In this document: piece by piece, positions 26,945-35,320 of the stretch
Layout of the letters: each line of letters starts with the position of its first letter
Position numbering within the stretch: position 1 is the stretch's first letter
Assembly (NCBI RefSeq): GCF_051488665.1
Contig: NZ_JBPSEG010000010.1
Location: 1 to 64,000 of the forward strand
Source of the DNA: Melioribacter sp051488665
GTDB lineage: Bacteria > Bacteroidota > Ignavibacteria > Ignavibacteriales > Melioribacteraceae
Direction: 5' to 3'
DNA: 64,000 bases
Position numbers and translations under genes: made by a program
The notes under the pieces: model-generated
Database searches by the model: none
What the model saw: the letters and a program-made list of their open reading frames with translations, nothing else
What the model was told of the DNA's origin: nothing

Positions 26945-28435
26945 ATGCCGACAGCCGAAACAACCTTTTTCAACAGAGCCTTGGCTCTCACCAAATCGTC
27001 TTTTTTTATTTTTAACTCGGAGCTTATTATTACCGAATGCCCCGCATCGGTTAAAGATATTCTTGGTTTCGATCGAAGGAAATTAACCGGTAAAACGCTT
27101 CTCGAATTATTCGACCCGGAACTGCATAAGTCGCTCAAAACCAAAATCAACAAATTAAATAAAACGAAGAGCGAAATTGAATTCAAATGCGAACTTAATA
27201 CGGCTAAGAAGAAAAAAATATCAGCAGTCTGCACAGTTGCCCTTCTTTCGGCTTCAAAGAAAAATAAAAGTTATCTGTTTGCCTTCAGAGACGAAACTTC
27301 GCACATTAACAAATTAGAGCGTTACGAGCGGGAACATAATTTCTTCAAGGTTTTGATGGACAATATGCCCGATACGATTTATTTCAAGGATAAAGACTCG
27401 CGCTTTACTATGATCAACGAAGCTCAGGCTAAATTATTGGGATTAAAAAATCCGGAAGAAGCCGTCGGCAAAACCGATTTCGATTTCTTCACAAAAGAAC
27501 ACGCCGAGGCGGCATACGCCGACGAACAGGAAATAATACGAAGCGGCAAACCGTTAATTTATAAAGTTGAAAAAGTAAGACGAGGCTCGGACAATCAGTT
27601 TATATGGGTATCGGCAACCAAAGTTCCCGTATTCGACAAAAAAGGAAATGTAAAAGGAATAGTAGGAATTTCGAGAGACATTACTCAGTTCAAAGAAGCC
27701 GAAGACCAGCTTAAATCACTTACCGAAGAATTGAAAGAATTGAATGAAACAAAAGACAAACTCTTTTCGATAATCGCGCACGACCTGAGAAATCCTTTTA
27801 TCTCACTGCTGGGAATTTCAAATATTATTCTGGAAGAATATAACGATTTGAGCGAAGACGAAAAATTGGAATATTTGACCGAGATCGAAAACTCCGCCAA
27901 ATCCGCTTACGACTTGCTCGAAAATCTGCTCTATTGGTCTCGAGCCCAAACGAACAACATTTCTTACACGCCTCAGAAATTCAATCTCTCCGACGTAATT
28001 TCGAGAAACATTCGATTACTGAGTATTGCCGCATCGTCTAAAAAAATCAATTTGATCAATAATACAGGCGACAATTTATGGGCGTACGGCGATCCCGACC
28101 TGGTCGATATAATAGTTAGGAATCTGATATCGAACGCCGTTAAATTCACTCCGGAAGGCGGCAAAGTCGAAGTGATTTCGGAAAGTATAAACGGCGAAAT
28201 CAAAATTACCGTCTCGGATTCCGGTGTAGGAATGAGTCAGGACAAAATCAATAATCTCCTCAATAATAACAAAGTGGAATCCTCATTGGGCACAAACAAA
28301 GAAAAAGGCACCGGACTTGGGTTAATTCTATGCAAAGATTTTATTGAAATGAATAACGGCAAAATGGAAATTGAAAGCGAGCCCAATAAAGGCACCCGGA
28401 TATCGTTTACGATAAAAGCAGGGATTAGGGATTAG
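26945..28435 (+). CDS. PAS-domain sensor histidine kinase (orphan)
   Basis: 496 residues, no membrane helix, so cytosolic. First PAS domain at about 10-105, second at about 120-250 (NMPDTIYFKDKDSRFTMINE to VKGIVGISRDITQFKEAE), a short coiled coil (about 250-275), a HisKA domain with the phospho-acceptor His in FSIIAHDLRNPF, and an HATPase with N box NLISNAVKFTPEGG, G1 DSGVGM and G2 GTGLGL. GAGGG precedes the ATG. No response regulator lies nearby. Odd: the last residues (GIRD) and the TAG stop are encoded by the TTAGGGA heptamer repeat that follows. Confidence 0.9.
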   Translation: MPTAETTFFNRALALTKSSFFIFNSELIITECPASVKDILGFDRRKLTGKTLLELFDPELHKSLKTKINKLNKTKSEIEFKCELNTAKKKKISAVCTVALLSASKKNKSYLFAFRDETSHINKLERYEREHNFFKVLMDNMPDTIYFKDKDSRFTMINEAQAKLLGLKNPEEAVGKTDFDFFTKEHAEAAYADEQEIIRSGKPLIYKVEKVRRGSDNQFIWVSATKVPVFDKKGNVKGIVGISRDITQFKEAEDQLKSLTEELKELNETKDKLFSIIAHDLRNPFISLLGISNIILEEYNDLSEDEKLEYLTEIENSAKSAYDLLENLLYWSRAQTNNISYTPQKFNLSDVISRNIRLLSIAASSKKINLINNTGDNLWAYGDPDLVDIIVRNLISNAVKFTPEGGKVEVISESINGEIKITVSDSGVGMSQDKINNLLNNNKVESSLGTNKEKGTGLGLILCKDFIEMNNGKMEIESEPNKGTRISFTIKAGIRD

Positions 28436-29010
28436 GGATTAGGGGTTAGGGACTGGGGGTTAGTGAACTGTCATACTGACTCCGCCAACGGCTGGGGAAG
28501 TATCTCTTAGTCAGAGAAGTAAAACACAATATCTGTGTCGGGATTCCTAAAAGTGAGGAATTAGGGATTAGGGACTGGGGGTTAGTGAGTTTTTGAGTTC
28601 TTGGTTTTGGGGTTTTGGAGTTTTGGAGTTTTGGAGTTTTGATGTTCTTGGTAATTTGCAATATAGATAATAGACAAAATCAATGGCGAAGAGACTGTTC
28701 TTTGTAATCCCGCATTATACAGTGAAAGCAAACTCTTCAATATTGCTTAACCGCGAAGCGCGCAAAGAGCGCCAAGGCATTGCAGTATATTGTCATACTG
28801 AGTCTTGCTTTAGCGGGCGAAGTATCTCAATCACTAATCATTTGTAAATATTAATCAAAAGTCATACGCAGATTATTCGTCGGTCATCCTTTAGTGAATT
28901 CGTGCATTCGTGGTTTTGGAGTGCTTGGGTTTTGGAGTTTTGGGGTTTTGATGTTCTTGGTAATTTTCAATCTTGGTAATCTTGCTAATTTGCAATCTTG
29001 GCAATAAATA
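28421..29010. repeat. Modular repeat field after the kinase gene
   Basis: No gene apart from the first bases, which overlap the kinase 3' end. G-tracts begin at 28421, 28428, 28435, 28442, 28449 and 28455, a strict 7-base period. Then come a GTCATACTGA hairpin module (28469-28505), octamers TTTTGGGG/TTTTGGAG five times (28604-28643), an AACCGCGAAGCGCG module (28749-28775), a second hairpin module (28792-28829), a ~100-base element (28819-28919) with a near-identical inverted copy at 59854-59952, and TTGGTAATTTTCAATC tracts up to the next ribosome site. Confidence 0.85.
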
Positions 29011-29024
29011 AATCGAGGGCGACG

Positions 29025-29654
29025 ATGGCCTTAAATTCCCCTCTTTATAAAATTCACAACAAATGCCTAAAACACGCAATCGACATAGTCATTTCTTTAC
29101 TTGTAATAATATTTATCCTGCCGTTTTTCTATCTGTTTATTTTTATTTACAATATCATCTTCGACCGCGGGCCTGTAATTTATAAACAATTGAGATACGG
29201 ATATAAACGAATACCTTTTTACATTTATAAATTCCGCACAATGAAATATCCGCCGAAGGAATATGATACAAACGGCAAACTGATACAAACTGAAAATTCA
29301 GATGAAAGATTAACGGCTCTCGGAAGATTTTTACGCAACCGATTTCTCGATGAACTGCCTCAATTCGTCAATGTACTCAAAGGAGAAATGAGTATTGTAG
29401 GTCCCCGTCCGCACGAAATAAATCACGACAATGAGTATTCGGGTTCAATCGACAATTACCGGTTGAGATATACGGCGCTTCCCGGAATTACGGGACTCGC
29501 TCAAGTCAACGGTTTGCACGGCGCTGTGAAAGGACACGGTAAAATGGCGGCGCGTCTCGAACTTGATCTGTATTATCTCGAAAACTGGTCGCTGCTTTTA
29601 GATATTAAAATTATGATTAAGACTTGCAGGATGATGGTTAGAGTTAGGGATTAG
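29025..29654 (+). CDS. Undecaprenyl-phosphate sugar-1-phosphate transferase (priming enzyme)
   Basis: 209 residues from the ATG at 29025, preceded by GAGGG; an in-frame TTG at 28998 lies in repeat sequence and is rejected. One membrane helix (about 15-40), then the bacterial sugar transferase core: VIYKQLRYGYKRIPFYIYKF with the conserved RTMK, RFLRNRFLDELPQFVNVLKG and MSIVGPRPHE. It loads the first sugar phosphate on the lipid carrier to start a glycan repeat. It is a short monotopic (PglC/WcaJ-core) form. As in the kinase gene, its last residues (RVRD) and TAG stop lie in the TTAGGGA heptamers. Confidence 0.87.
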   Translation: MALNSPLYKIHNKCLKHAIDIVISLLVIIFILPFFYLFIFIYNIIFDRGPVIYKQLRYGYKRIPFYIYKFRTMKYPPKEYDTNGKLIQTENSDERLTALGRFLRNRFLDELPQFVNVLKGEMSIVGPRPHEINHDNEYSGSIDNYRLRYTALPGITGLAQVNGLHGAVKGHGKMAARLELDLYYLENWSLLLDIKIMIKTCRMMVRVRD

Positions 29655-30182
29655 GGATTAGGGACTGGGGGTTAGGGGTTAGAGTGTTTTTGGGTTCGTA
29701 GTTTTGGGGTTCAAGGTTCTTTGTGCAATTAGGGTCTGGGGACTAGGGAATTGTCATAATGAGTCCCGCTTTAGCGGGGGAAGTATCTCTTAGTCAGTTA
29801 AGTAAATCAAATAGTCACTCAGATTCTTCGTCATTCCGTCTATGTCGGATTTCCTCAGAATGACATAATGTTGCATTTCGTGTCCATCATACAACGTTTA
29901 AAGTAAAAAAATAATCATGTTGTCATTCTGAATCCCGTCGCAGACGGGTGAAGAATCTCTGACATAAATATTTTTCGTCGTCCCGTCTTTTGGGGTTCTT
30001 AGTTCTTGGTAATTTGCAATTTTGTAATCTTGGTAATCTTGTAATAAAAGATCGAAATTGATTTTCATGTATCCGTCTTTGCGAGGAATGAGCTGGTAAG
30101 CGAATGACGAAGCAAACTCTTAAATATTATCAACTGCTAAGGGCGTGAAGAACGTTAAGGCCTTGTAGAATAGTGTCATAAT
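29641..30182. repeat. Modular repeat field before hicBA
   Basis: No gene. Heptamer G-tracts at 29647, 29654, 29661, 29668 and 29675, a hairpin module with CCCGC-TTTA-GCGGG core (29753-29790), GTCATTCTGA-type repeat (29920-29957), TTGGTAATTTGC tract (30002-30045), and the element TCTTTGCGAGGAATGAGCTG (from 30080) that continues to 30180 and has a near-identical direct copy at 31248-31350. Confidence 0.85.
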
Positions 30183-30290
30183 GATCAGTCAAGGGACTGA
30201 TGAATCAGTCAAAGTCTGATGAATCAGTCAGAGTCTGATGAATCAGTCAAGGGACTGATGAATCAGTCGGAGTCTGATGAAGTATCTTCA
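30183..30290. repeat. Tandem 19-base repeats inside a hairpin module
   Basis: Five units of about 19-20 bases (TGAATCAGTCAAAGTCTGA type) stand where other copies of the module have a single hairpin core; the outer parts GTCATAATGA (30175-30184) and TGAAGTATC remain. GACTGAT and ATCAGTC within and between units pair, so a chain of hairpins is possible. A single-unit version is at 60654-60685 and a four-unit reverse version at 59229-59307. Confidence 0.8.
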
Positions 30291-30322
30291 ATTCGATTAA
30301 AGTCATACTTTCTTTTCATAAT

Positions 30323-30348
30323 AAAAACCCCCTTAATATTCGGGGGTT
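30323..30348 (-). terminator. Terminator of hicBA
   Basis: AACCCCC (minus strand, 30348-30342) pairs with GGGGGTT (30332-30326), followed by TTTTTATTAT. It lies 55 bases past the hicA stop. Confidence 0.8.
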
Positions 30349-30402
30349 ATTATATAATTCGAGTCATTTGTTTTTTTGTTTTCTCGTAACACTCACGTAC
30401 TT

Positions 30403-30648
30403 TTATTCAAATAATTTTTTAACTATATCTTTTTTATCTATTCTATGAACTTTAGACAAATCGCTCAAAATATTATTAAGAGTTCCTATTTTTATAGAAT
30501 CATGATTTGGAATTGTAATATGATGCAGCCTATCTCCTAAATCAACTGTTAATCTTATATGACTTCCCTTTTGACGCGTTATATTATATCCAAATTTCTC
30601 CAAAGCTTTAATTAATTTCTCCGCTGAGATATCACGTGGAATTTTCAT
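30403..30648 (-). CDS. hicA: HicA-type mRNA interferase toxin
   Basis: 81 residues. The dsRBD-like HicA fold is shown by KIPRDISAEKLIKALEKFGY, then RQKGSHIRL with the catalytic His30, and HHITIPNHDSIKIGTLNNIL. Family members cleave mRNA until bound by HicB. The gene overlaps the antitoxin gene by 4 bases. The gene order is antitoxin first, unlike the classical E. coli hicAB. The pair sits between two long direct repeats. Confidence 0.88.
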   Translation of the reverse strand: MKIPRDISAEKLIKALEKFGYNITRQKGSHIRLTVDLGDRLHHITIPNHDSIKIGTLNNILSDLSKVHRIDKKDIVKKLFE

Positions 30649-30854
30649 GCGGATAACAATTCTTCTTTTATATAATGGAGTCTTATAATTAACGGCTTTT
30701 CTTCTTCATCGAAATGGCAATTGACCGCTTCAACAATATTTTTCTTTAGTTCTTCCATTGTTTCAGCCTCTGTAAAAATGGAGTAATCCAATGCTTTCGC
30801 CTCATATCCTCCGTCAAGCGAATCTTCAACAACAAAAATAATTTCATTTTTCAT
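30645..30854 (-). CDS. hicB: HicB-like antitoxin
   Basis: 69 residues: FVVEDSLDGGYEAKALDYSI, then FTEAETMEELKKNIVEAVNC, the partial RNase-H-like fold of HicB, which neutralises HicA. It ends after the fold with only a short tail, so it lacks the C-terminal DNA-binding domain seen in longer HicB proteins. It is the first gene of the pair and is translationally coupled to the toxin gene. Confidence 0.85.
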   Translation of the reverse strand: MKNEIIFVVEDSLDGGYEAKALDYSIFTEAETMEELKKNIVEAVNCHFDEEEKPLIIRLHYIKEELLSA

Positions 30855-30949
30855 TTTGCAGCTCGTTTGTTAATTATTACTCTAAAAATATATTAAAAAT
30901 TAATATCCGAGACAATGACTTAAATAATATGACCGCCTGGCAGTCCGGC

Positions 30950-31475
30950 TGTCGGTAGGAAGTCTAACAAATATTGTCTTTGCGAGGAATGAACTGGTAA
31001 GCGAATGACGAAGCAAACTCCCAAGGCGTAATTCTGAGTTATCCAAGGATTGGCGTATATGCTTACGTCGATCATTTAAATATTAAAAAAGCAGATTCTT
31101 CGTCATCCCGTCTTTGGGGTTCTTAGTTCTTGGTTTTGAAGTTTTGGGGTTTTGATGTTCTTGGTAATTTGCAATTTTGTAATCTTGCTAACTAGTAATT
31201 TTGTAATCTTGTAATAAAAAACCGAAACTGATTTGTTATGTATCTGTCTTTGCGAGGAATGAGCTGGTAAGCGAATGACGAAGCAAACTCTTAAATATTA
31301 TCAACTGCTAAGGGCGTGAAGAACGTTAAGGCCTTGTAAAATAGTGTCATAATGACCCCGCCAACGGCGTGGGAAGTATCTCTTAGTCAGTTAAGTAAAT
31401 CAAATAGTTACTCAGATTCTTCGTCAATCCGTCTATCTCGGACTTCCTCAGAAAGACACAATACTGCATTCCTTG
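30950..31475. repeat. Modular repeat field between hicBA and the YjbH-like gene
   Basis: No gene. It holds a partial TCTTTGCGAGGAATGAACTG element (30978-31020), TTTTGGGG octamers and TTGGTAATTTGC tracts (31110-31215), the full TCTTTGCGAGGAATGAGCTG element (31248-31345) that duplicates 30080-30182, and a hairpin module with CCCCGCCAACGGCGTGGG core (31344-31382). Confidence 0.85.
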
Positions 31476-31501
31476 TTCTTAATACATGTGCGCGCGATTA
31501 A

Positions 31502-32188
31502 TCAAAGCGCGAAACTGAAAGAAATGCCGCCGCTGAAGTCTTTGAAGTTCATCATTCCGGCGAGGAGATGGATATGTTTGAAGAAGCGCATGCGGAGGGC
31601 TCCGTTAAAACGCTCGGCGTCGTTTTCAACTATCAATTCGATAAAGTCATACGGTCTATAAGAAACGCCGCCGAACAGACCGATGAATTGATAATCGGCG
31701 GCTTTGATAATATCTTTACCGTATCCCAAAACCGCTGAAACCTGTCCTAAACTTGTTCGAATTTTTTTGGCAACTACCATAAATGTCGAGTTAAAATGAT
31801 TGGCGCTTTGAACCGAACTATAGGGATTATTGAATCCCACAGCCAGCGCAGGCAAATATTTATCTTCCTCAATTAACCGTATTTTTATGTTGAACATACG
31901 ATCTACCGTATGGCTGTTACCCTTATAATTCAATTGACGAGTCGCTCGTACTCCTAGTTCAACAAACGGCAGATAATTAATCGAGACAAATATATTTAGC
32001 AAATCACGCTTACCTCTGGCATAATCCGTGTATTTACGATCTATGAAATTGACTCCCGAAGTTACTTTGGCATCTTCTCCGATATAAGGAACCGGAATCG
32101 AAAGCAAACCGTTCATGCCTGTCAGGGATTGCGAGTGTACGGGAAAGTTTAGCAAGAATAACGCCAACGGCAATAATAATTTTTTCAC
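31502..32188 (-). CDS. YjbH-like outer-membrane exopolysaccharide protein
   Basis: 228 residues with a signal peptide (1-19, VHSQ). SLTGMNGLLSIPVPYIGE and the alternating strands after it (FVSINYLPFVELGVRATRQL, LPALAVGFNNPYSS, GLFGGVSYRPYDFIELIVEN) match the YjbH barrel family associated with exopolysaccharide operons. GTG start, one base after the upstream stop (TAAAGTG), so it is tightly coupled to the large sugar transferase gene. It is shorter than E. coli YjbH and may correspond to its N-terminal barrel only. Confidence 0.7.
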   Translation of the reverse strand: MKKLLLPLALFLLNFPVHSQSLTGMNGLLSIPVPYIGEDAKVTSGVNFIDRKYTDYARGKRDLLNIFVSINYLPFVELGVRATRQLNYKGNSHTVDRMFNIKIRLIEEDKYLPALAVGFNNPYSSVQSANHFNSTFMVVAKKIRTSLGQVSAVLGYGKDIIKAADYQFIGLFGGVSYRPYDFIELIVENDAERFNGALRMRFFKHIHLLAGMMNFKDFSGGISFSFAL

Positions 32189-32189
32189 T

Positions 32190-34121
32190 TTAAGCTGAAC
32201 GCGCTTTTTTAATTAATATATTATAAGCAATAACACAAAAATACTTAATATCCGTCCAAATCGGGTGTCTATCGTAAGAGTCCAAATATTTTTTTTCGGA
32301 TTCCATAATGTCTTCGAGTGTTTTCGGCAAGTCGTAATAATACGGAGGGAATAATCCGGGTTTATATTTGATTCTGCGATTGCGCAATTCTTCTTTATAC
32401 AAATAAAAATACTGCAAACTAATAGGTCTTACGCCAACAATTTTTAATTCTCCCCTTAAGAAATTAATTAACATCGGTAGTTCGTCAAGCCAGAGTTTGC
32501 GAAGCACTTTCCCCCAACTTGTTATTCTAAGGTCATTCTTAAATTTACCGCCTTCCTGTAAATTAGCCTTTTCATAAATAAATCTCTGCAAATATTCAGA
32601 ATACGGATACATTGTTCTGAACTTATAAACTTTTATAATATTTCCGTCTTTGCCTACTCGCTTCAATTTAATCAAAGGACCGTAAGAAGGCGATTCGTCC
32701 GAAAGGGGATTTTTAATTTTTTTGGCGACAAAGTAGACGTTTGTACCGATAGATTTCAAGTTAATTACTTCAAAGCCGCAGTAATAGAGTCTTCCCAGCG
32801 TTTCGGACAACGAAATTACCCTTCTCTTTCCCTTTGTTAACGAGAAATATATTTGTTTAAATACAGAGATTTTGGGTATGACCCGGTTAAAAACAAAATC
32901 CAGGAAATAGAAAGCAAGCGCCATGTAGTAAGGATATTTTTCCATAAACTTTTTACGCCGCAGATTTATCGGTTCGACACAACCGACAAATACGCCGCCA
33001 TCGATTAGTTTCTTATTTACCTGAATCAAATAATTATTTATTCTGCGCATATCATTGATTTCGTGCAGATTCATATAGAGTTCGATTGTATCCTCAGGCA
33101 AAACTTCCACGTTATAAGTATCGGATGATCGGTGCACAACGGATTTTCTGAAATCAACTCTGAAGAGGTCGATTGTGTCGTTTACAAACTCGAGCACTTC
33201 TGGAAATTTTTTAAGATATATGTTCGATAATTCGTCAAAGAAATACGGATTGTACGGATTCTCTTCCGGAGCGTATTTCCCGTTGTTTTTTTCAACATAC
33301 TTCAACAAAGGTTCGTCGTATATTTCCGAAGCGCGCATTAATTTATAGTTGATTATATCCTCCCCGGGCTTCTTGAAAATTATGAAAAGAAACGTATTTA
33401 CCAATACGGAAGAGATACCGAAGACATAACTTATACAGTAAGATTCGGCTGTTATATTAATAACAGGTTCCAGAAACAAGTAGACAGTCGTAACAAACAC
33501 AATTAAAAGCAAATTGGATTTGATGTGCGTCCAGATAAATCTCCAAAAATTATCGTATCCGTTCCATCTGTTATAACCGTGAATCAATAAACCGGTTATA
33601 AACCAGAGCGTAATAAATATAGTAATTGCCAATAAATCGCCTTTTCCGAGGCTTCCGTTTCCGCGTATAAAATGAGCATACGAAATAATAGCGGCTATCA
33701 GCAGTATGTCTGCAATTAACAGCATAGGCGAAAAATTTACGGCTATTTTTTGTTTCTTTTCCTTGAAAAGAAAATCGAAAACGAGCAGAAATAATTTGAG
33801 AGAAAAAACAAGGGCTATTGTTCCGATTAGAATTATCCTGATTTCCGGAATAGATATATTTGTAAGATTCACAAGGAGAGTTACGGTGACCAAAATTACA
33901 GACGTAGTAATCAGGAGCTGTTTTGCATATTCGTAAAATTTTTTATTATTGGCGGTAGAATATTGCCGCGTCAAGAGGGAACTTATTAAAACCGAAGCTA
34001 AAAGTATAAGAATGACAAGAGGGTCGCCCGCAACGGGTTTTAGTTTACTTGTCAAAAAGAAACCGAATGAAAAATAGATAAATAAGTAAGTAAACAGGTC
34101 AAAAACAATTTTTGAGCCCAT
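32190..34121 (-). CDS. Multidomain membrane sugar transferase with internal methyltransferase-like domain
   Basis: 643 residues. Residues about 5-250 hold some nine membrane helices. Residues about 280-430 form a soluble part whose segment SDTYNVEVLPEDTIELYMNL, DMRRINNYLIQVNKKLIDGG and FVGCVEPI looks like the second half of a Rossmann methyltransferase, without a clear SAM-binding glycine loop. Residues about 450-643 are a sugar-1-phosphate transferase core (KVYKFRTMYPYSEYLQ, LRKLWLDELPMLINFLRGEL, IVGVRPIS). It likely starts an exopolysaccharide on undecaprenyl phosphate. The three-part layout is unlike standard WbaP/WcaJ. It is divergent from the O-antigen ligase gene. Confidence 0.75.
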   Translation of the reverse strand: MGSKIVFDLFTYLFIYFSFGFFLTSKLKPVAGDPLVILILLASVLISSLLTRQYSTANNKKFYEYAKQLLITTSVILVTVTLLVNLTNISIPEIRIILIGTIALVFSLKLFLLVFDFLFKEKKQKIAVNFSPMLLIADILLIAAIISYAHFIRGNGSLGKGDLLAITIFITLWFITGLLIHGYNRWNGYDNFWRFIWTHIKSNLLLIVFVTTVYLFLEPVINITAESYCISYVFGISSVLVNTFLFIIFKKPGEDIINYKLMRASEIYDEPLLKYVEKNNGKYAPEENPYNPYFFDELSNIYLKKFPEVLEFVNDTIDLFRVDFRKSVVHRSSDTYNVEVLPEDTIELYMNLHEINDMRRINNYLIQVNKKLIDGGVFVGCVEPINLRRKKFMEKYPYYMALAFYFLDFVFNRVIPKISVFKQIYFSLTKGKRRVISLSETLGRLYYCGFEVINLKSIGTNVYFVAKKIKNPLSDESPSYGPLIKLKRVGKDGNIIKVYKFRTMYPYSEYLQRFIYEKANLQEGGKFKNDLRITSWGKVLRKLWLDELPMLINFLRGELKIVGVRPISLQYFYLYKEELRNRRIKYKPGLFPPYYYDLPKTLEDIMESEKKYLDSYDRHPIWTDIKYFCVIAYNILIKKARSA

Positions 34122-34147
34122 AATAAAATTTGCCCTTTATAAATAAT

Positions 34148-35311
34148 ATGAACAGAAAGAGAATAACGGAAATAATTTTAATTTTTTTGTTTATTCTTCA
34201 GGTCGGCTGTGCTCAGATTTCTAATTACCTGCCCTACGGTTTTATTCTCAAATCCGCCCTATTAATTATTCTACTGCCCTTTACGGTTGCCAGTTTAAAA
34301 TCAAACGGTATCAAATACGCCACAATAATAAGGAAAGATAAAATTAAATTCAAATATCTGTTTGTAATACTTTTGATTTTTGTGATAAATCTGACTTATT
34401 CGTGTAATAAGGAGTTTGGAGCGCTAAAGCTGACAAATTTCGTTATAGGGACGCTGCCGTCAATTTTACTGATTATTTACATTAAAGAAATAGCCGACAA
34501 AACTTTCCTGTGCATATTAACTCCTTTCTTGTTCGCGGGCGGTATTGTATTCATGACATTTTTATTATTTACGGGAAGTTTTACTTATGCGGGGACTTAT
34601 AAAATACTCAACCTGGAATACAGTCATGTAATTGCCTCCAGGATATTATCGCCACTAATTCTGTGGTTCAACTATTTGATTTCAACCGAGGAAAATAAAA
34701 ATACAATTTATAAGATATTCTTCCCGGTTCTGTATTTAAATACAGGGTTGATTTTCATTGCGCATAGGGCGAGTGTGACAGGAGTTATTCTAATTACCAT
34801 CTATTTTATCTTTGCAGGTAAGAATCGATTTATAACCGGCTGTTTATTGATTTCGTCATTAGTAACTGCCTTTCTTTTATTTCCTCAAAAGACGGAGAGG
34901 TACAAGAATCTTTTTTCCGCCGGAAATAAAAACGATTATTCGATAGAAAGCAGACTCGATCTCTGGGAAACGGCTATGGAAAAAATAAGGGAGAAACCCT
35001 TAACGGGTTACGGACTGGGAGGATTTAAATGTTCTACATATAAACCGTTTGTTCATATTTACAAATACCCTCATAATATATTTCTTGAAGCAGGGAGCGA
35101 AATGGGATTAACGGGAATAATACTGCTGATTTTTCTTCTTTACAAAATATTGATTTCCGCTTATCGAAAATCAAAATTCCTATTTTCGATTGCTCTGCTC
35201 GCTTTCTGGTGGTCTCTTTTCTCCAAAGACATTTCCACGCAGACGGTTTTGTGGATGTACGTGGGAATGATTGAGAAGCGGGTTAACGATTTTGATATAC
35301 AACACGAATAG
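34148..35311 (+). CDS. O-antigen ligase / Wzy_C-domain membrane protein
   Basis: 387 residues from the ATG at 34148; a TTG at 34130 is in frame but less likely. About eleven membrane helices. The large loop and conserved segment SIESRLDLWETAMEKIREKP, LTGYGLGGF then YPHNIFLEAGSEMGLTG are the Wzy_C signature of O-antigen ligases and polymerases. It either ligates the finished glycan to a lipid or polymerises repeat units. It is convergent with the 2-epimerase gene, with only nine bases between stops. Confidence 0.8.
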   Translation: MNRKRITEIILIFLFILQVGCAQISNYLPYGFILKSALLIILLPFTVASLKSNGIKYATIIRKDKIKFKYLFVILLIFVINLTYSCNKEFGALKLTNFVIGTLPSILLIIYIKEIADKTFLCILTPFLFAGGIVFMTFLLFTGSFTYAGTYKILNLEYSHVIASRILSPLILWFNYLISTEENKNTIYKIFFPVLYLNTGLIFIAHRASVTGVILITIYFIFAGKNRFITGCLLISSLVTAFLLFPQKTERYKNLFSAGNKNDYSIESRLDLWETAMEKIREKPLTGYGLGGFKCSTYKPFVHIYKYPHNIFLEAGSEMGLTGIILLIFLLYKILISAYRKSKFLFSIALLAFWWSLFSKDISTQTVLWMYVGMIEKRVNDFDIQHE

Positions 35312-35320
35312 ATTTATTCC

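Noticed and set aside
28421..28459. Telomere-like TTAGGG and TTTTGGGG repeats as eukaryotic contamination or a linear chromosome end
   Set aside because: Arrays are short, interrupted, scattered among typical bacterial genes and mixed with bacterial hairpin repeats; they sit at several internal sites.
30183..30290. Possible CRISPR array (tandem 19-base units here and at 59229-59307)
   Set aside because: Units are contiguous without unique spacers, and no cas gene is near. They are tandem repeats inside a hairpin module.
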